Assembly (NCBI GenBank): GCA_024364735.1
Contig: JAGFNQ010002316.1
Coordinates: 216,678-280,677 of the forward strand
Origin: Boesenbergia rotunda
Taxonomy: Eukaryota; Streptophyta; Magnoliopsida; Zingiberales; Zingiberaceae
Direction of reading: 5' to 3'
Length of the DNA stretch: 64,000 bases
Positions 25,661 to 36,208 of this stretch are shown here, one piece after another; the stretch's first letter is position 1; every line of letters begins with the position of its first letter. The translations under genes and the position numbers were made by a program. The notes under the pieces are model-generated. The model was not told the DNA's origin, did not search any database, and saw nothing but the letters and a program-made list of their open reading frames with translations.

Positions 25661-26605
25661 TAATTGTAAACTGGTTTACGAACTTATAGAATTGCCCGCA
25701 GAAAACGGTCAACGACCGTGGGCCTTGGAGTAGGAGTCGACCCAGGCTCCGAACCAAGTAAAAATCTTGGTGTTCGCATTGTCTGATTTTAATTATTCCG
25801 CTACGCAATTGCTCTTTACGAAATCCGAACGATTTGCGACATTCACCCCCCCTCTATCGCTTCTCTCGATCCAACAATATATACCCTAAGTCCCAAGGGG
25901 TCTTCTCATGTATCAAAAAGTAACCAAGGCCTTCCCTTAAGGGGTGGCCGAAACTTACCTAGGGCAAATCCCCATTTTTGAAAACTACAAGAAGAAGGAA
26001 ATCGTACACAACAATTACACTGCAGGCGAGGGGATACTTACATCCTTTCGCTTGAATTTCACCTTCTCTAAATCTATAGGGTGCCCTTGGTTGAAGGAAG
26101 AGTGAGAGTTCCCTTTGCTAGAACTCCTCTAAACACTTGGCCCTAGTAGAGGGCAAGATCCTTGAATGAGTCTTCTTCCTTCCAATTCCCTAGGGTTAGA
26201 ACCCTAGGGTGAAATTTCGAAAATTGAAAGGGAGAAGGGGAAAAGGGTGTCTCGGTTTTGGAATGGGGAGAGTGAGGAAGAAGAAGAGAGGAAGTTATTC
26301 CAACCTCTCCCTCTCTTATTTATACTTTTCTCATGAAGGGACATGTCTCTTCACTTCCCTAGCTTTAACAAGAATGTTTCTTATTCTCTTAACATGAAAC
26401 ATTGCTTGGTTCATTGGTTATGACATGATTAGTGCAACTAGGAGGTTCAAGGATCCTTGCTTCCTCCTTTCTACACTTTTTTTTATCACATTTTGCACTA
26501 ATCCATGTCAAAGCCCATTAAACCAAGCTCATCATGACATTTCCTAATAATGTTTCATGAATTCATCATATTTCATATGGGAAAATTTTGGGGTGTTACA
26601 GTGTT

Positions 26606-27022
26606 GATGTCACCAAGGGCAGGACAGTGCCCATGGTCAGACAGGATTGTCGGCTTGGCCGGAGAGCATTCGCCAAGTCTGGTATTATTATTTGAGATCA
26701 CAATCGGGCATTGGTTTGGAAGGATGGGCGGGGTCTTGGTGATCTACCAGGGGGAGGTCCACATTTTCAGGCACCAGCCGATGCTGCTGCATATCATGAG
26801 GCTCCTGCTACTGCTGCCGCTGACTATGATTATAAGCCAAACCCGAACCTACAATGGCAGATTTTCGAGCTGGATCAGATGATCTAGTATGATCTTCATC
26901 TGCGAGAGCTTCATCGAGAGGAGGTCCGTTCAGGGTTCCGATCTTTCGACCGCAGACTGACTGCGGTGGAGTCGGATGTCTCCGGGGTCCGCACTTTACA
27001 GCAGACGTGGTACGATGAGTGA
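26606..27022 (+). pseudogene. Extra ORF of Sirevirus S, C-terminal part
   Basis: It resumes in the same frame after the gtgtt TSD (…SVGV, then DVTKGRTVPMVRQ). There are in-frame stops after AFAKSGIII and after LQWQIFELDQMI. The last part (LHREEVRSGFRSFDRRLTAVESDVSGVRTLQQ) is heptad-like and could form a coiled coil. It ends at TGA 27020-27022. Confidence 0.45.
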
Positions 27023-27459
27023 CGTCGCCAATTGTCATGCTTTATTGGCTATGATTATGCTTTGCCATGGTTATTGTTGGCTGAGATGATTGTTACAAAA
27101 TTGCTATCTTTATGTTTGCCTCATTATATGATTATACTTATGATGCCATGTTCATATGATACATATGCTTGCTTTGCCATGCCTTATCCTTGTCATATGT
27201 TTTCATATGCCCTCAAACGTTTCACATCTTATGTTGTTTTGGTATACCCCTAGGGTTGAGGGGGAGTATGGTTAGACTTAACAGCCTCTCTATACCCTTT
27301 TCGGTGTTCGACAAAGGGGGAGAGTGTGGTTGGTTAAGTTTAGGATGATCATGTTGTACGGGGAGGATCCTGATTCCACTATGATCCTGAAATTTGAAAA
27401 AATTGATTGAGAATCCCTAAACTTAAAATTGGATTGTCAAACAACAAAAAGGGGGAGAT
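27023..27459 (+). other. 3' spacer and polypurine tracts of Sirevirus S
   Basis: Non-coding. Polypurine tracts occur at about 27257-27266 (tgagggggag), 27312-27324 (caaagggggagag) and the terminal 27446-27459 (aaaaagggggagat) next to the LTR. Several tracts before the 3' LTR are typical of Sireviruses. Confidence 0.75.
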
Positions 27460-27585
27460 TGTTAATGCAGTCTGACCCTGATTGTTGTTTTGGTGTTGAC
27501 ATCGATTTTAGTTTAGGTTGATGATTATGATTATGATTAAGTCCTGATCAAGGATTAGGCATGTTATGAAAAATCCAAACTTAGA

Positions 27586-27985
27586 GGGCTAGGTGTTGGA
27601 AAATCCTAACCTGGAGGGTTAGGTGTGAAAAATACTAGCTTGGAGGGCTAGGTGTAGAAAAGTCCTAACTCGGAAGGTTGGGTGAAAAGTCCTAGCTTAG
27701 AGGGCTAGGTGAAAAGTCCTAACTTGGAGGGTTAGGTGAAAAGTCCCAACTAGAGGGTTAGGTGAAAAATCCTAGCTTGGAGGGCTAGGTGTGGAAAAGT
27801 CCTAACTCGGAAGGTTGGGTGAAAAGTCCTAGCGCGGAGGGCTAGGTGAAAAGTCCTAACTTGGAGGGTTAGGTGAAAAGTCCCAACTGGAGGGTTAGGT
27901 GAAAAATCCTGGCTTGGAGGGTTAGGTCCTAGCTTGGAGTGCTAGGTTGGATGAAACCCTAGCTTGGAGGGCTAGGTTGGAGTCC
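27586..27985 (+). repeat. Tandem array of cctaacttggagggttagg units
   Basis: Roughly fourteen units of 26-30 bp, gaaaagtcctaacttggagg then gttaggt, with variants cctagc...gctagg. Each unit is a hairpin-forming inverted repeat (CCTAAC/GTTAGG or CCTAGC/GCTAGG). Confidence 0.9.
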
Positions 27986-27989
27986 CTGG

Positions 27990-28520
27990 ATCGGTCTAGT
28001 GACCGATCAGGGAAGTTGGCACGCTGCACCTTCGTGGATCGGTCCGGTGATCGATCCAGCGATGACTGATCAGTCTGGTGACCGATCAGGGAGCACACTG
28101 TGAGGTTGGGAACCTACTGTGCCGCTCCTGATCGGTCTGGTGACCGATCAGGGAGCAGGCAGTTGCCTCACTGCTTGGCTTCTGATCGGTCCGGTGACCG
28201 ATCAATGAGCAGGCAGTTCACTCACTGCCTTGCTCCTAATCGGTCTAGTGACCGATCAGGGAGCACTCAGTGAATTGAGTTCGCCCGCTGATCAGTTCCT
28301 GAACGGTCTGGTGACCGATCCATGACCTAGGATCTGATTTCTGCGATTACTGTTCACTCAGAAGTGGACCGATCAGGCTTGAGCCTGATCGGATAGTGGC
28401 TATCCTGATCGGCTGGTGACCGATCAGGCCTGTGTCACTGCGAAAGCTGCGAGTCCCAGCAAAGCGGTGGATGGGTCTGATGACCGACCCACGAGCCCTG
28501 GATCGGTCCGGTGACCGATC
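27990..28520 (+). repeat. Array of gatcggtc(c/t)ggtgaccgatca units
   Basis: Around a dozen imperfect units with the inverted repeat GATCGGT...ACCGATC, spaced about 30-70 bp and separated by unrelated GC-rich sequence. It matches the array at 10291-10640. Confidence 0.85.
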
Positions 28521-29554
28521 ACTATAATTCAAAATGCACTGTCAGACGCTCTGTTCGCGTCTGAACGTATCTGATTCTCTGCGCTTAACCTCTGATACTC
28601 GATTTCCTGCTTGATATGCTGTGCTAATACTATGATTGAGCTGCAGGTGACAGGGAAGGATTCAAACACTCAATGAGAGTCAATGGAGGCCTTTCCTTGG
28701 AGCAGGTTTGTACATTTGTCATCTCAGGTTGCAACGGCTGGAGCTGCAGACTGGAGCTGCTGACTGGAGCTTGGCTGAGGGAAGCTCAGGGAGTCCAGGG
28801 AGAGCTCAGTGGTAGCTAGCGTTGGCAGGTGAGCAGCTGGAGGCTGCAGTGAGATGGTGTCACATGGCGTTCAGTGGAGAAACAAAAGGAGCGTAGCGGA
28901 GAAGAGCATAAGAGAGTTTTGGGAAGTGACTTCTGGCTTGAGTTCTTGCTGCGCGATTGTTTTCTCCACACTTTTCTTGTGCGATCTGTTGTTCCATCAT
29001 CTTGAGCAAGCAACTGCAATCTTTGAAGCAACCATCCCTTACTTGAGCACTTGGAGAAAGAAACAAGAGGCTTGGAGAGTCCATCAGCGAGAAGACACGA
29101 AGAAGGGTGTTCTTGCGTGAGATCGTCGCTGGGTGGAGCTCGGGAGAAGTTCTGCTTGTGTTCTTGCCTGTCCTAAGTGCTAAGTAAGATCTTTCTTGTA
29201 TTTCATTGTGCTTAAAACTCTATCTTTGTTGAAACGCTGTGGAGAGGTTACTCCACCGAGAAGGAGGTTGCATTTTATCCTGTGTTTACCGGGGCTTGAT
29301 CTGCCGACGATCAAGGGATCGCCCACCTTACGGGCATGCCAAGGAGTAGGGGCAAGTTATCCCCGAACCTTGTAAATCCTCTTGTTAGCGTTTTTGTTCT
29401 TGTGATTAACTTAGTTTTAATTTTCTGCATACTCTGTTTTCTTGTGCTTCCGCTGTGCTACTGACCTTTGAGTTGCAGAAAATTCGATAAGCCCAAAACC
29501 TCAAGTGTCTGGCTATATTCACCCCCCCCTCTCTAGCCATCCGAGTTCCAACAC

Positions 29555-31774
29555 GGTGTAGCAGAGCGAAGGAATATGACTCTTATGGAGATGGTTAGAT
29601 CAATGATGAGTTACTCCGAGTTGCCGGATTCATTCTGGGGATATGCTCTGGAAACAGCAGCGTACATACTGAACTTGGTACCATCTAAGTCAGTACCCTC
29701 TACTCCTATAGAATTATGGACTGGGCGAAAACCCTCTACTCCCACAGAATTATGGACTGGGCGAAAGCCTAGTCTAAGACATATTCGGATTTGGGATAGT
29801 CCAACACATGTGCTGAAGGGAGATACTGATAAGTTGGAATCTCATACAGAAGTACACTTGTTCGTAGGCTATCCTAGAGGAACGAAGGGTGGTTTATTCT
29901 ATAGTCCTAAGGATCAGAGGGTGATCGTTAGCATGAATGCTCGATTCCTAGAGGAAGACTATGTGATGAACCACAAGCCCATGAGTAGAATTATTCTTGA
30001 GGAATTAAGAGGGGAAATTCCGACTTTAGTACCAACAGTACAGGAGGACATACCACAAGTCACTGCATCGTGTGTCACAGAAGATACACAGGTGGTACCT
30101 CGTCATAGTGGGAGGGTTGTTAGATAACCTGAAAGATTCATGTTCTTGGGTGAGTCGTCGCACTTAGTCCCTGGCGAGCATGAACCTGACCCCTGGACCT
30201 ATGACGAGGCACTCCAAGATAAAGCCGCAGATTCTTCGAAAAGGACAATGAATTCTGAGATAGAATCTATGAATTCTAATCATGTCTGGGAGCTAATACA
30301 ACCACCAAATGGTGTAAAAGCCATTGGATGCAAGTGGATCTACAAGCGAAAGAGAGGATCAACCGGGATGGTTGAGACCTTCAATGCTAGGCTTGTTGCG
30401 AAAGGGTATACTCAGAAAGAGGGTATCGATTATGAGGAGACCTTTTCACCGGTAGTCATGCTTAAGTCTATCCGGATTCTCTTATCTATTGCCGCTCATA
30501 TGGATTATGAGATATGACAGATGGAAGACAAGATAACATTCCTTAATGGAAGTCTTAAGGAAACCATCTACATAAAGCAACCAGAGGGATTCATTGCGAA
30601 GGGCAAAGAACATCTTGTGTGTAAGCTTAATCAGTCCATTTATGTATTGAAGCAAGCTTCGAGATCTTGGAACATCCGCTTTGATGAGGTAATCCAGTCA
30701 TATGGATTTATTCAAAGTCTGGATGAGTCTTGTGTATATAAGAGATGTGACAGAAACATAGTGGTATTTCTTGTACTATATGTAGATAATATTTTTCTCA
30801 TTGGCAACAATGTCAAAGTATTATCAGACGTAAGGGTATGGTTGTCCAAACAGTTTGATATGAAGGACTTGGGAGAAGCAGGGCACATCCTTGGGATCAA
30901 GGTTATAAGGGATCGCAAGAAAAGGATGTGCTTATCTCAAGCTTCATACATAGACACTGTCCTAGCTCGTTTTAGCATGGAAAACTCCAAGAAACGTTTT
31001 CTACCTTTCAGGCATGGAGTTCCTCTATCTAAGGAGATGTGTCCTAAAACATCAAAGGAGATAGAGGAGATGAAGACGGTTCCTTATGTTTCGGCTGTAG
31101 GAAGCCTCATGTATGTTATGCTATGTACGAGACCAGATATCTATTTTGCCGTGGGCATGGTTAGCAGATATCAGAGTAACTCAGGTCAGGGACATTGGAC
31201 TATGCTAAAACATATACTGAAGTACCTGAGAAGGACTAGAGATTATATGCTGGTTTACCAGGCTGATCAATTACTCCCTGTGGGTTATACAGATTCAGAT
31301 TTTCAATCAGATAGGGACAAAAGTAAGTCTACCTCAGGGTATGTGTTTACTTTAGGAGGTGGAGCCATAGTATGGAAGAGTATTAAACAGAAATACGTGG
31401 CGGACTCCACCATGGAAGCTGAGTATGTGGTAGCCTCTAAGGCGGCCAAGGAAGCTGTATAGCTCAGGAACTTCATGATGGACTTGGATGTGATTCCTGA
31501 TTTGCCCAGATCTATCACAATTTATTGTGATAATAGTGGTGCAGTTGCAAACTCGAAGGAACTACAAGGCCATAAGGCAAGTAAACACATAGAGTGCAAG
31601 TACCACCTGATACGAGAGATCGTAATGCGAGGAGAAGTTGCTGTCACCAAGATTGCATCAGAGAACAACCTGGCGGATCCTTTCACTAAGGCCCTTCCAG
31701 TGAGAGCTTTTGATAGGCATGTGGAGGATATGGGTGTCAGATGTATAACATGTGAGGACAGCAGAGACTTTTAG
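29555..31774 (+). pseudogene. Copia A pol: integrase end, RT, RNase H (three in-frame stops, no frameshift)
   Basis: One frame runs throughout, with stops at 30125-30127, 30515-30517 and 31460-31462. It starts inside integrase (GVAERRN, with the catalytic Glu region) and has the ELWTGRKPS block. RT features are [10 protein letters not shown] and [23 protein letters not shown]. The catalytic box is YVDN (30779-30790) rather than YVDD. The first catalytic Asp block reads MEDKITFLNG instead of the usual MDVKTAFLNG. RNase H is recognisable (GYTDSDFQSD, MEAEYV, YCDNSGA) and ends with NLADPFTKAL. A 12-codon tandem duplication ([12 protein letters not shown] / [12 protein letters not shown]) lies near 29697-29768. 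The element could not make active RT. Confidence 0.9.
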
Positions 31775-31788
31775 TATAAGTGGGAGAT

Positions 31789-33525
31789 TGTTAGGATGCA
31801 TACTAAAAGCCTTGCTTTTATATAGACATCTACATTTTGAAAGAGAATCACAAGATCACTTTTTGCATGTTTATATTAGAATGTGCATATTGTCTGATAC
31901 TTTACATTGTAGATAACATGTTGTGTGGTGTCGCACGGAAGATCATGTTATCAGTTCCTTGTAGAGTATAAGTAGAGGCTCATAACCGAGATAGATTTGG
32001 ACAAACCATCGGGATAGTTGTAGTGTGATTTGGTGTTGATTTATCTTGACCATAGAATTATATTAGTGCACTTTGTGTGTATTGATCAAGACCGATATAG
32101 AGGTGATTCAATTTATACTGACTTTATAATTGAATCAAACCTCAGTTATTATGGAGTACATGCTCTTAATCTCGATATAATAACGGGCACATGCACTTAG
32201 TATTTATTTCTTTGATTTACTAATGAGCGAGATTTATTCTATTAAATAGATAGGCCCGGTAAGTTGGGAAATAATACTATTTACATGATGTGTCATTGAT
32301 TATAAATGAAAATCGTGCCCTGGTGAGTCGAGTTGATGATGTCCCCTTGAGGAGCTCATAATGTTCATTATGTTAAATCCTGCAGGTGGACTAGGTCCGA
32401 CATGATGTTAAGGTTGAGTGGTACTACTCAAAGAGTTAGATGTTGATTAATTAAATTGTCAGTAATTTAAATTAATCAACGTGCATTCGATATCTTAAAC
32501 ATAGGGAGATACTTGTACTCATAATAGGTGGTGCCCATATTTAAATATGGGGGTGGTGAGGTAGTTCAATGAGGATCATTTAGTGAAATGGATCTTCATT
32601 AATGGTTCGGGCCTTGATCCATTAGGTGGTCAAGATCCAACTCCTCCTCATGGTCCCTATTGTAGCCCTATATATACCCATATAGTCATGATACCAAGGC
32701 ATCCAATCCAAGAGACCAAGCAACCCTAAGCCTATCCCCTATTCTCTCTCTCTCTCTCTCTCTCCTAGGTTTTGGTTGAGGTGCGCCGGCGGTAAGGAGA
32801 GGGAGAAGGGTTCTCTTCTTCTTCTCTTCTCATCTCTTCTCCTCTCTAAGGCAGAGGCACAAGGAAGCAAAGAGGAGCGCCTCTTCTTTGCTCTTGGCCG
32901 GTGTAAGCTTGAGAAGGCAAAGAGATTGGCCGACGACAACCAAACGGTAGAAGGAGGAGTCTCGGTAGCGCAAGGTGGAGGAGGGAAGAAGGAGATAAGG
33001 GGTTGGTCTATCTTCACATCTACTTCCTCTTCCTCTTCTTCTCTTATCTCCTGTAGGCCAGCGATCCTTGGAGTGAGGTCAGTGCCAGCGGTGGAAGAGA
33101 GAGCTTGTCTTTTGGTGATCGGCGGTGCAAAGGAGGAGGAGGGATAAAGGTTGGCTGGCGGCAAATAGGGTTTCGGTGCAACCTTGGAGGAAGGAGATTG
33201 GAGCCTCGGTGACTACGGTTCTTGGTAGATCATTGCCCACACGATGTCCAAGAAGGGAGGGTTATACAATAGAAGATCGTGAGGTAAAAGGGAAGGTATA
33301 ACTTCTTCTTTGGTTCCTTTGTTCTTCTATCATTTCATGTGTTTAATTAATTATCATTGCATGTTAATTATTTGTTAATTAATTATGATAATTAATTGTT
33401 TTGGACCTCGATGATAAACATATAAATTGGGGATCCACTCATCATTTATTTCGCGACTAATTTGTTAGACGAGTTACAAGGCTTGAACAACAAGTTGTTA
33501 GGACCTTGTCGTTTAGCTAGAGGGG
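31789..33525 (+). repeat. Copia A 3' LTR, truncated at its right end
   Basis: Begins TGTTAGGATGC after the polypurine tract gtgggagat. A TATA box (ctatatataccc) is near 32668-32680, followed by a (ct)n run at 32742-32765 and a CT-rich leader. Frames such as 32776-33147 are leader artefacts. It stops at gctagagggg, where LARD-Q copy 3 starts. Confidence 0.8.
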
Positions 33526-36047
33526 TGATAAGTGTCATTTTGTTGATCATTTCATATGCTTAAATCCGTATTTGACCCATATTTTACTTGTATAATTGTG
33601 GATTTACCCTAGGTTCTAGGATTTATACTCTTTTTGGACCTAATTATAAATTTTGATATATTTGAGTTGTTTTGTCACTAAGTTTTGATCTACTTTTGTA
33701 GGCTTCAAATGATCAGGGACCTTGGTCATGATGGGTCAAGGTTGAGTCAAAAGTGGACCAGATCAAAGGAATCAAGCGTCAACTAATTTGGACCGTCCGA
33801 TGCAAAGATGGTTAGATCTAAACCATTTGAAAACATATGATCAATCCGAGTTGGGTTTAAGGCTAATCTAGCAATCAGATCAAGATCTGAAGGTTTCAGC
33901 TCAATCGGAGATCATCTGGCCGTTGGATCACGATCAGAGGGATCTAGACCATCCATTCAAAATTCAAGGTGATCTGAACCATCCATTGGAGATCTGGCAG
34001 ATCCGTCCTCTGATCAAGATTTGGAAAATTTGAGTCAAATTGGACAAGGATCCACCGTTGGATGAAGCGGGATTAATCTCAGTCGTTCACTGTTTAACTA
34101 CTTAAACCAATTCCCCTGTTCAGATATGATGTCGCGTCTTCGGCATTTCCAACTGAGTTTCTTCTCGTTTTCTTGTTTGTTCTTCGTTTTTGTTAGCGAT
34201 TTCTTCCATCTGAAGGCGTGGCCAACTCGATCACAACCTTGGAGCAAGATTTGGATCGTTGGGAGGAAGTTTCAGTGGCGATTTTAGCTCCAGATTGCGC
34301 CAGATGCAGTTTTGAGCAGATCTGACATTGGAGCTAAATTTCCCAGCAATTTGCGAGTTGAAGGGGTTCTTGACTTGCCCTTGCGTGACGAACAAGGAGG
34401 TCTTGATACAAGTGAAGGATCGAGGATTAGTTCCTAGTTGTATTTCTTCTTGTCTTAGCTGTAATTTCATTTCTGCAATTCATTTCTGTTCTGTTCTGTT
34501 TTTCGTATCAGTTACTTTAGCTGCAATCTCTGAATTGTTCTGCTGTAATTAGGTTTAATTCTTCGAAGTTAGCAGTTAGACAATTCGTTTAGTTAACATC
34601 TGTCTCAATTTCAGTTCGTTCCCTGAATTTGTTTCCTGCGTATCAATTTTGTAGCTAAGTATCAGTCATTTCTCTTATGCATCTGCTGTAGTTTCTGAAT
34701 TCTGTGTCAATTCTATTGGATCGTTTCTTGCAGTTGGTAGGTCTCCGAATCTGCATTTTAGATAGCTAAATAGTTTATGTAATGAATGATTGCAAATAGA
34801 TCAATTTATTCCGCATCAATTCATTTCTGAATTTACTATCCAATCTGAATTTCTGTTTCCTACTCCAATTGCTCCGTATCAGCCCTTGTTTTGAATTCTG
34901 CATTTTGTTTTCAGCAAGTTCAGTTCATTTCTGAATTCCCATTGTAACTAGCTCCATTTTCATTGCACTTTGTATTCACATTTGCATTTAATTTCAGCTT
35001 ACAAACCATTTTATTTCAGCATGCTCAGTTCAATAAATCTGAAATTGTGCCAAGTGACCATTAGTTTTTCTTAAGCTTTCCTGAATTTTAGTTGGTGACT
35101 TAAGTCTAGTTGCATTTCCAAGCTTCATCATTTACTTTGTCACTGAATCACTGCATTCAATTTATCAAAATCTTCACTTTCATATCTGCTTCAATTCTTC
35201 TCTGCGCATAGGGCTAAGAACTGGAATTTTGCCCCAAAGTCAATTGTTTGCAATTACTTGCTTCAGAAATCTGCATTTGATTTGTTACTTCACATCAGCT
35301 GTTCAAATTAGCATCTTCACATCAGTTTACAATCCTTGCATTTAGTTTCAGTTTCCGGCACAAGAGTTTCTTCTTCTTGGTATCAAGTTTGATTGAATTT
35401 CGGCATTTTAATTCTGCAATCAGCCCATTTTTGCACTGCTGCATTCAATTCTGAATTCTTTCTTCATTCACGCATAGAACTTCAGTCATAGCTTTGTTTT
35501 CCAAGTGATGAGATTAGTTCCTTTCTGAGTTATCAGAGATTACAATTTCTGCATGTAGTAGCAAATTTTTGGCATCAAGATTATCTCATGTTGTGTATCA
35601 AGTTTTCATTGTTGCATTTGTACCAAGTTGATTTTCAACCATGAGTGGTAATTCCTTACGTTCAATACAGCTCATAGTGTACACTTACATTTGAGTTCAG
35701 CTTTGATTTCCAAATTTTGCAAAGCTGAATTGGTGAGTTAAGTTTCCATTAGTTGAGTGCCGTAGTTGATACTATTTTGTTCAAGTTCACTTAGTTAAAT
35801 TTCCCTTCTTTTCTTCGAACTTTTATTTCTGAATTGAAACAAAACCCATGTTCTATTTGAAACCCAAAAACATTGACGACACATAAATACAAGTTTGAAT
35901 CAAACAAACTCTCAACTAGTCCCCAGGAAAAATACGACCTGTGGCCCCTTTACTACGCTTTTCTTCTTTGATTGCAAAAAGGGTTTCCAGCTTTATAAAT
36001 ATCTAAATTTGAGACCCACTTTCGTGACACCTATTTTGGGTCCATCA
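33526..36047 (+). repeat. Left LTR of the complex (5' LTR of LARD-Q copy 3)
   Basis: 2522 bp, TGATAAGTGTC...GGGTCCATCA. Lacks the 29-bp-class segment with gagctaccccgagg that the other two LTRs carry near the lower end of U3. The first 0.5 kb is rich in GATC words (14 between 33761 and 34051). Confidence 0.93.
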
Positions 36048-36053
36048 AATTTT

Positions 36054-36070
36054 TGGCGCCGTTGCCGGGG
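36054..36070 (+). other. Primer binding site of LARD-Q copy 3, tRNA-Asp, perfect
   Basis: TGGCGCCGTTGCCGGGG, fully complementary to the 3' end of plant tRNA-Asp, six bases after the LTR. Confidence 0.92.
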
Positions 36071-36208
36071 AAGCAACTAGTTGATTTGTTTGATTTTTGC
36101 TTGTGTGCTTATGGGCATATCATTTGATTCTATTTTCTTGTGCTTTATTTTTGTATACGGGTGCTGTCATTTTTCTTGTTTGTTTTGTGACAAGACTGCC
36201 AGTTTAGA

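Larger units (their letters stand above)
21939..25876 (+). mobile_element. Sirevirus-type solo LTR nested in the gypsy-like solo LTR
   Basis: It starts TGTTGGTGCAG and ends CTCTCGATCCAACA, like the LTRs of element E (52466-53927, 58192-59714). The TSD atata is at 21934-21938 and 25877-25881. It has a TATA box at 22890-22897 (tatataaa), an upstream array of ctagcgaagg/gctagg repeats and a GGGCGCC-rich array. The end from about 25660 (attgcccgcag, cggtcaacgaccg, gtaggagtcgaccc) matches element E. The middle (about 22946-25659) does not match and is an insertion. No internal region is present. Confidence 0.85.
19943..26600 (-). mobile_element. Solo LTR, Ty3/gypsy-like, with a nested insertion
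   Basis: Termini TGTAAC...GTTACA are flanked by the perfect TSD gtgtt (19938-19942 and 26601-26605). Without the nested 21939-25876 segment it is about 2.7 kb. It has no internal region, primer site or second LTR, so it is a solo LTR left by LTR-LTR recombination. On the minus strand it starts TGTAACACCCC and has TATAAATA at 26324-26317, which sets the orientation. TGTAACACCC starts are common in plant chromoviral gypsy LTRs, but the lineage is a guess. Confidence 0.85.
8027..29553 (+). mobile_element. Sirevirus-like Ty1/copia element S, 3' part, interrupted three times
   Basis: Pieces: 8027-11397, 19209-19942 and 26601-29553. Each junction keeps the reading frame or a matched TSD (ggcct; gtgtt), so the fragments belong together. 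Order: pol end, spacer with GATCGG-type inverted repeats, broken extra ORF, several polypurine tracts, 3' LTR ending ...TTCCAACA at 29553. Repeated polypurine tracts, TGTT...AACA LTRs and palindromic LTR arrays are Sirevirus traits. It is inserted in the integrase codons of Copia A; the right flank is cggtg. The 5' LTR, gag and the start of pol lie left of the window. An alternative is two abutting elements, but I saw no tRNA-Met primer site between 9762 and 11397. Confidence 0.7.
27460..29553 (+). repeat. 3' LTR of Sirevirus S
   Basis: Starts TGTTAATGCAG right after the terminal polypurine tract and ends CATCCGAGTTCCAACA. After it the Copia A integrase frame begins ([17 protein letters not shown]). 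2094 bp, with two arrays of inverted-repeat words in its first half. Its partner LTR is outside the window. Confidence 0.85.
29554..33525 (+). mobile_element. Copia A (Tork/Angela-like), 5' part outside window, 3' LTR truncated
   Basis: Contains the end of integrase, RT, RNase H, a polypurine tract (31778-31788) and the first 1737 bp of a 3' LTR. Its left side was split by Sirevirus S. Its right side stops at 33525, where the LARD-Q complex begins. The rest of its LTR is not found after the complex (50832 onward is Copia B), so it was deleted. Confidence 0.85.

Noticed and set aside
32739..33164. Overlapping ORFs on both strands in the Copia A LTR
   Set aside because: They lie in the CT/GA-rich LTR leader after the TATA box, with low-complexity translations and no homology I recognise.
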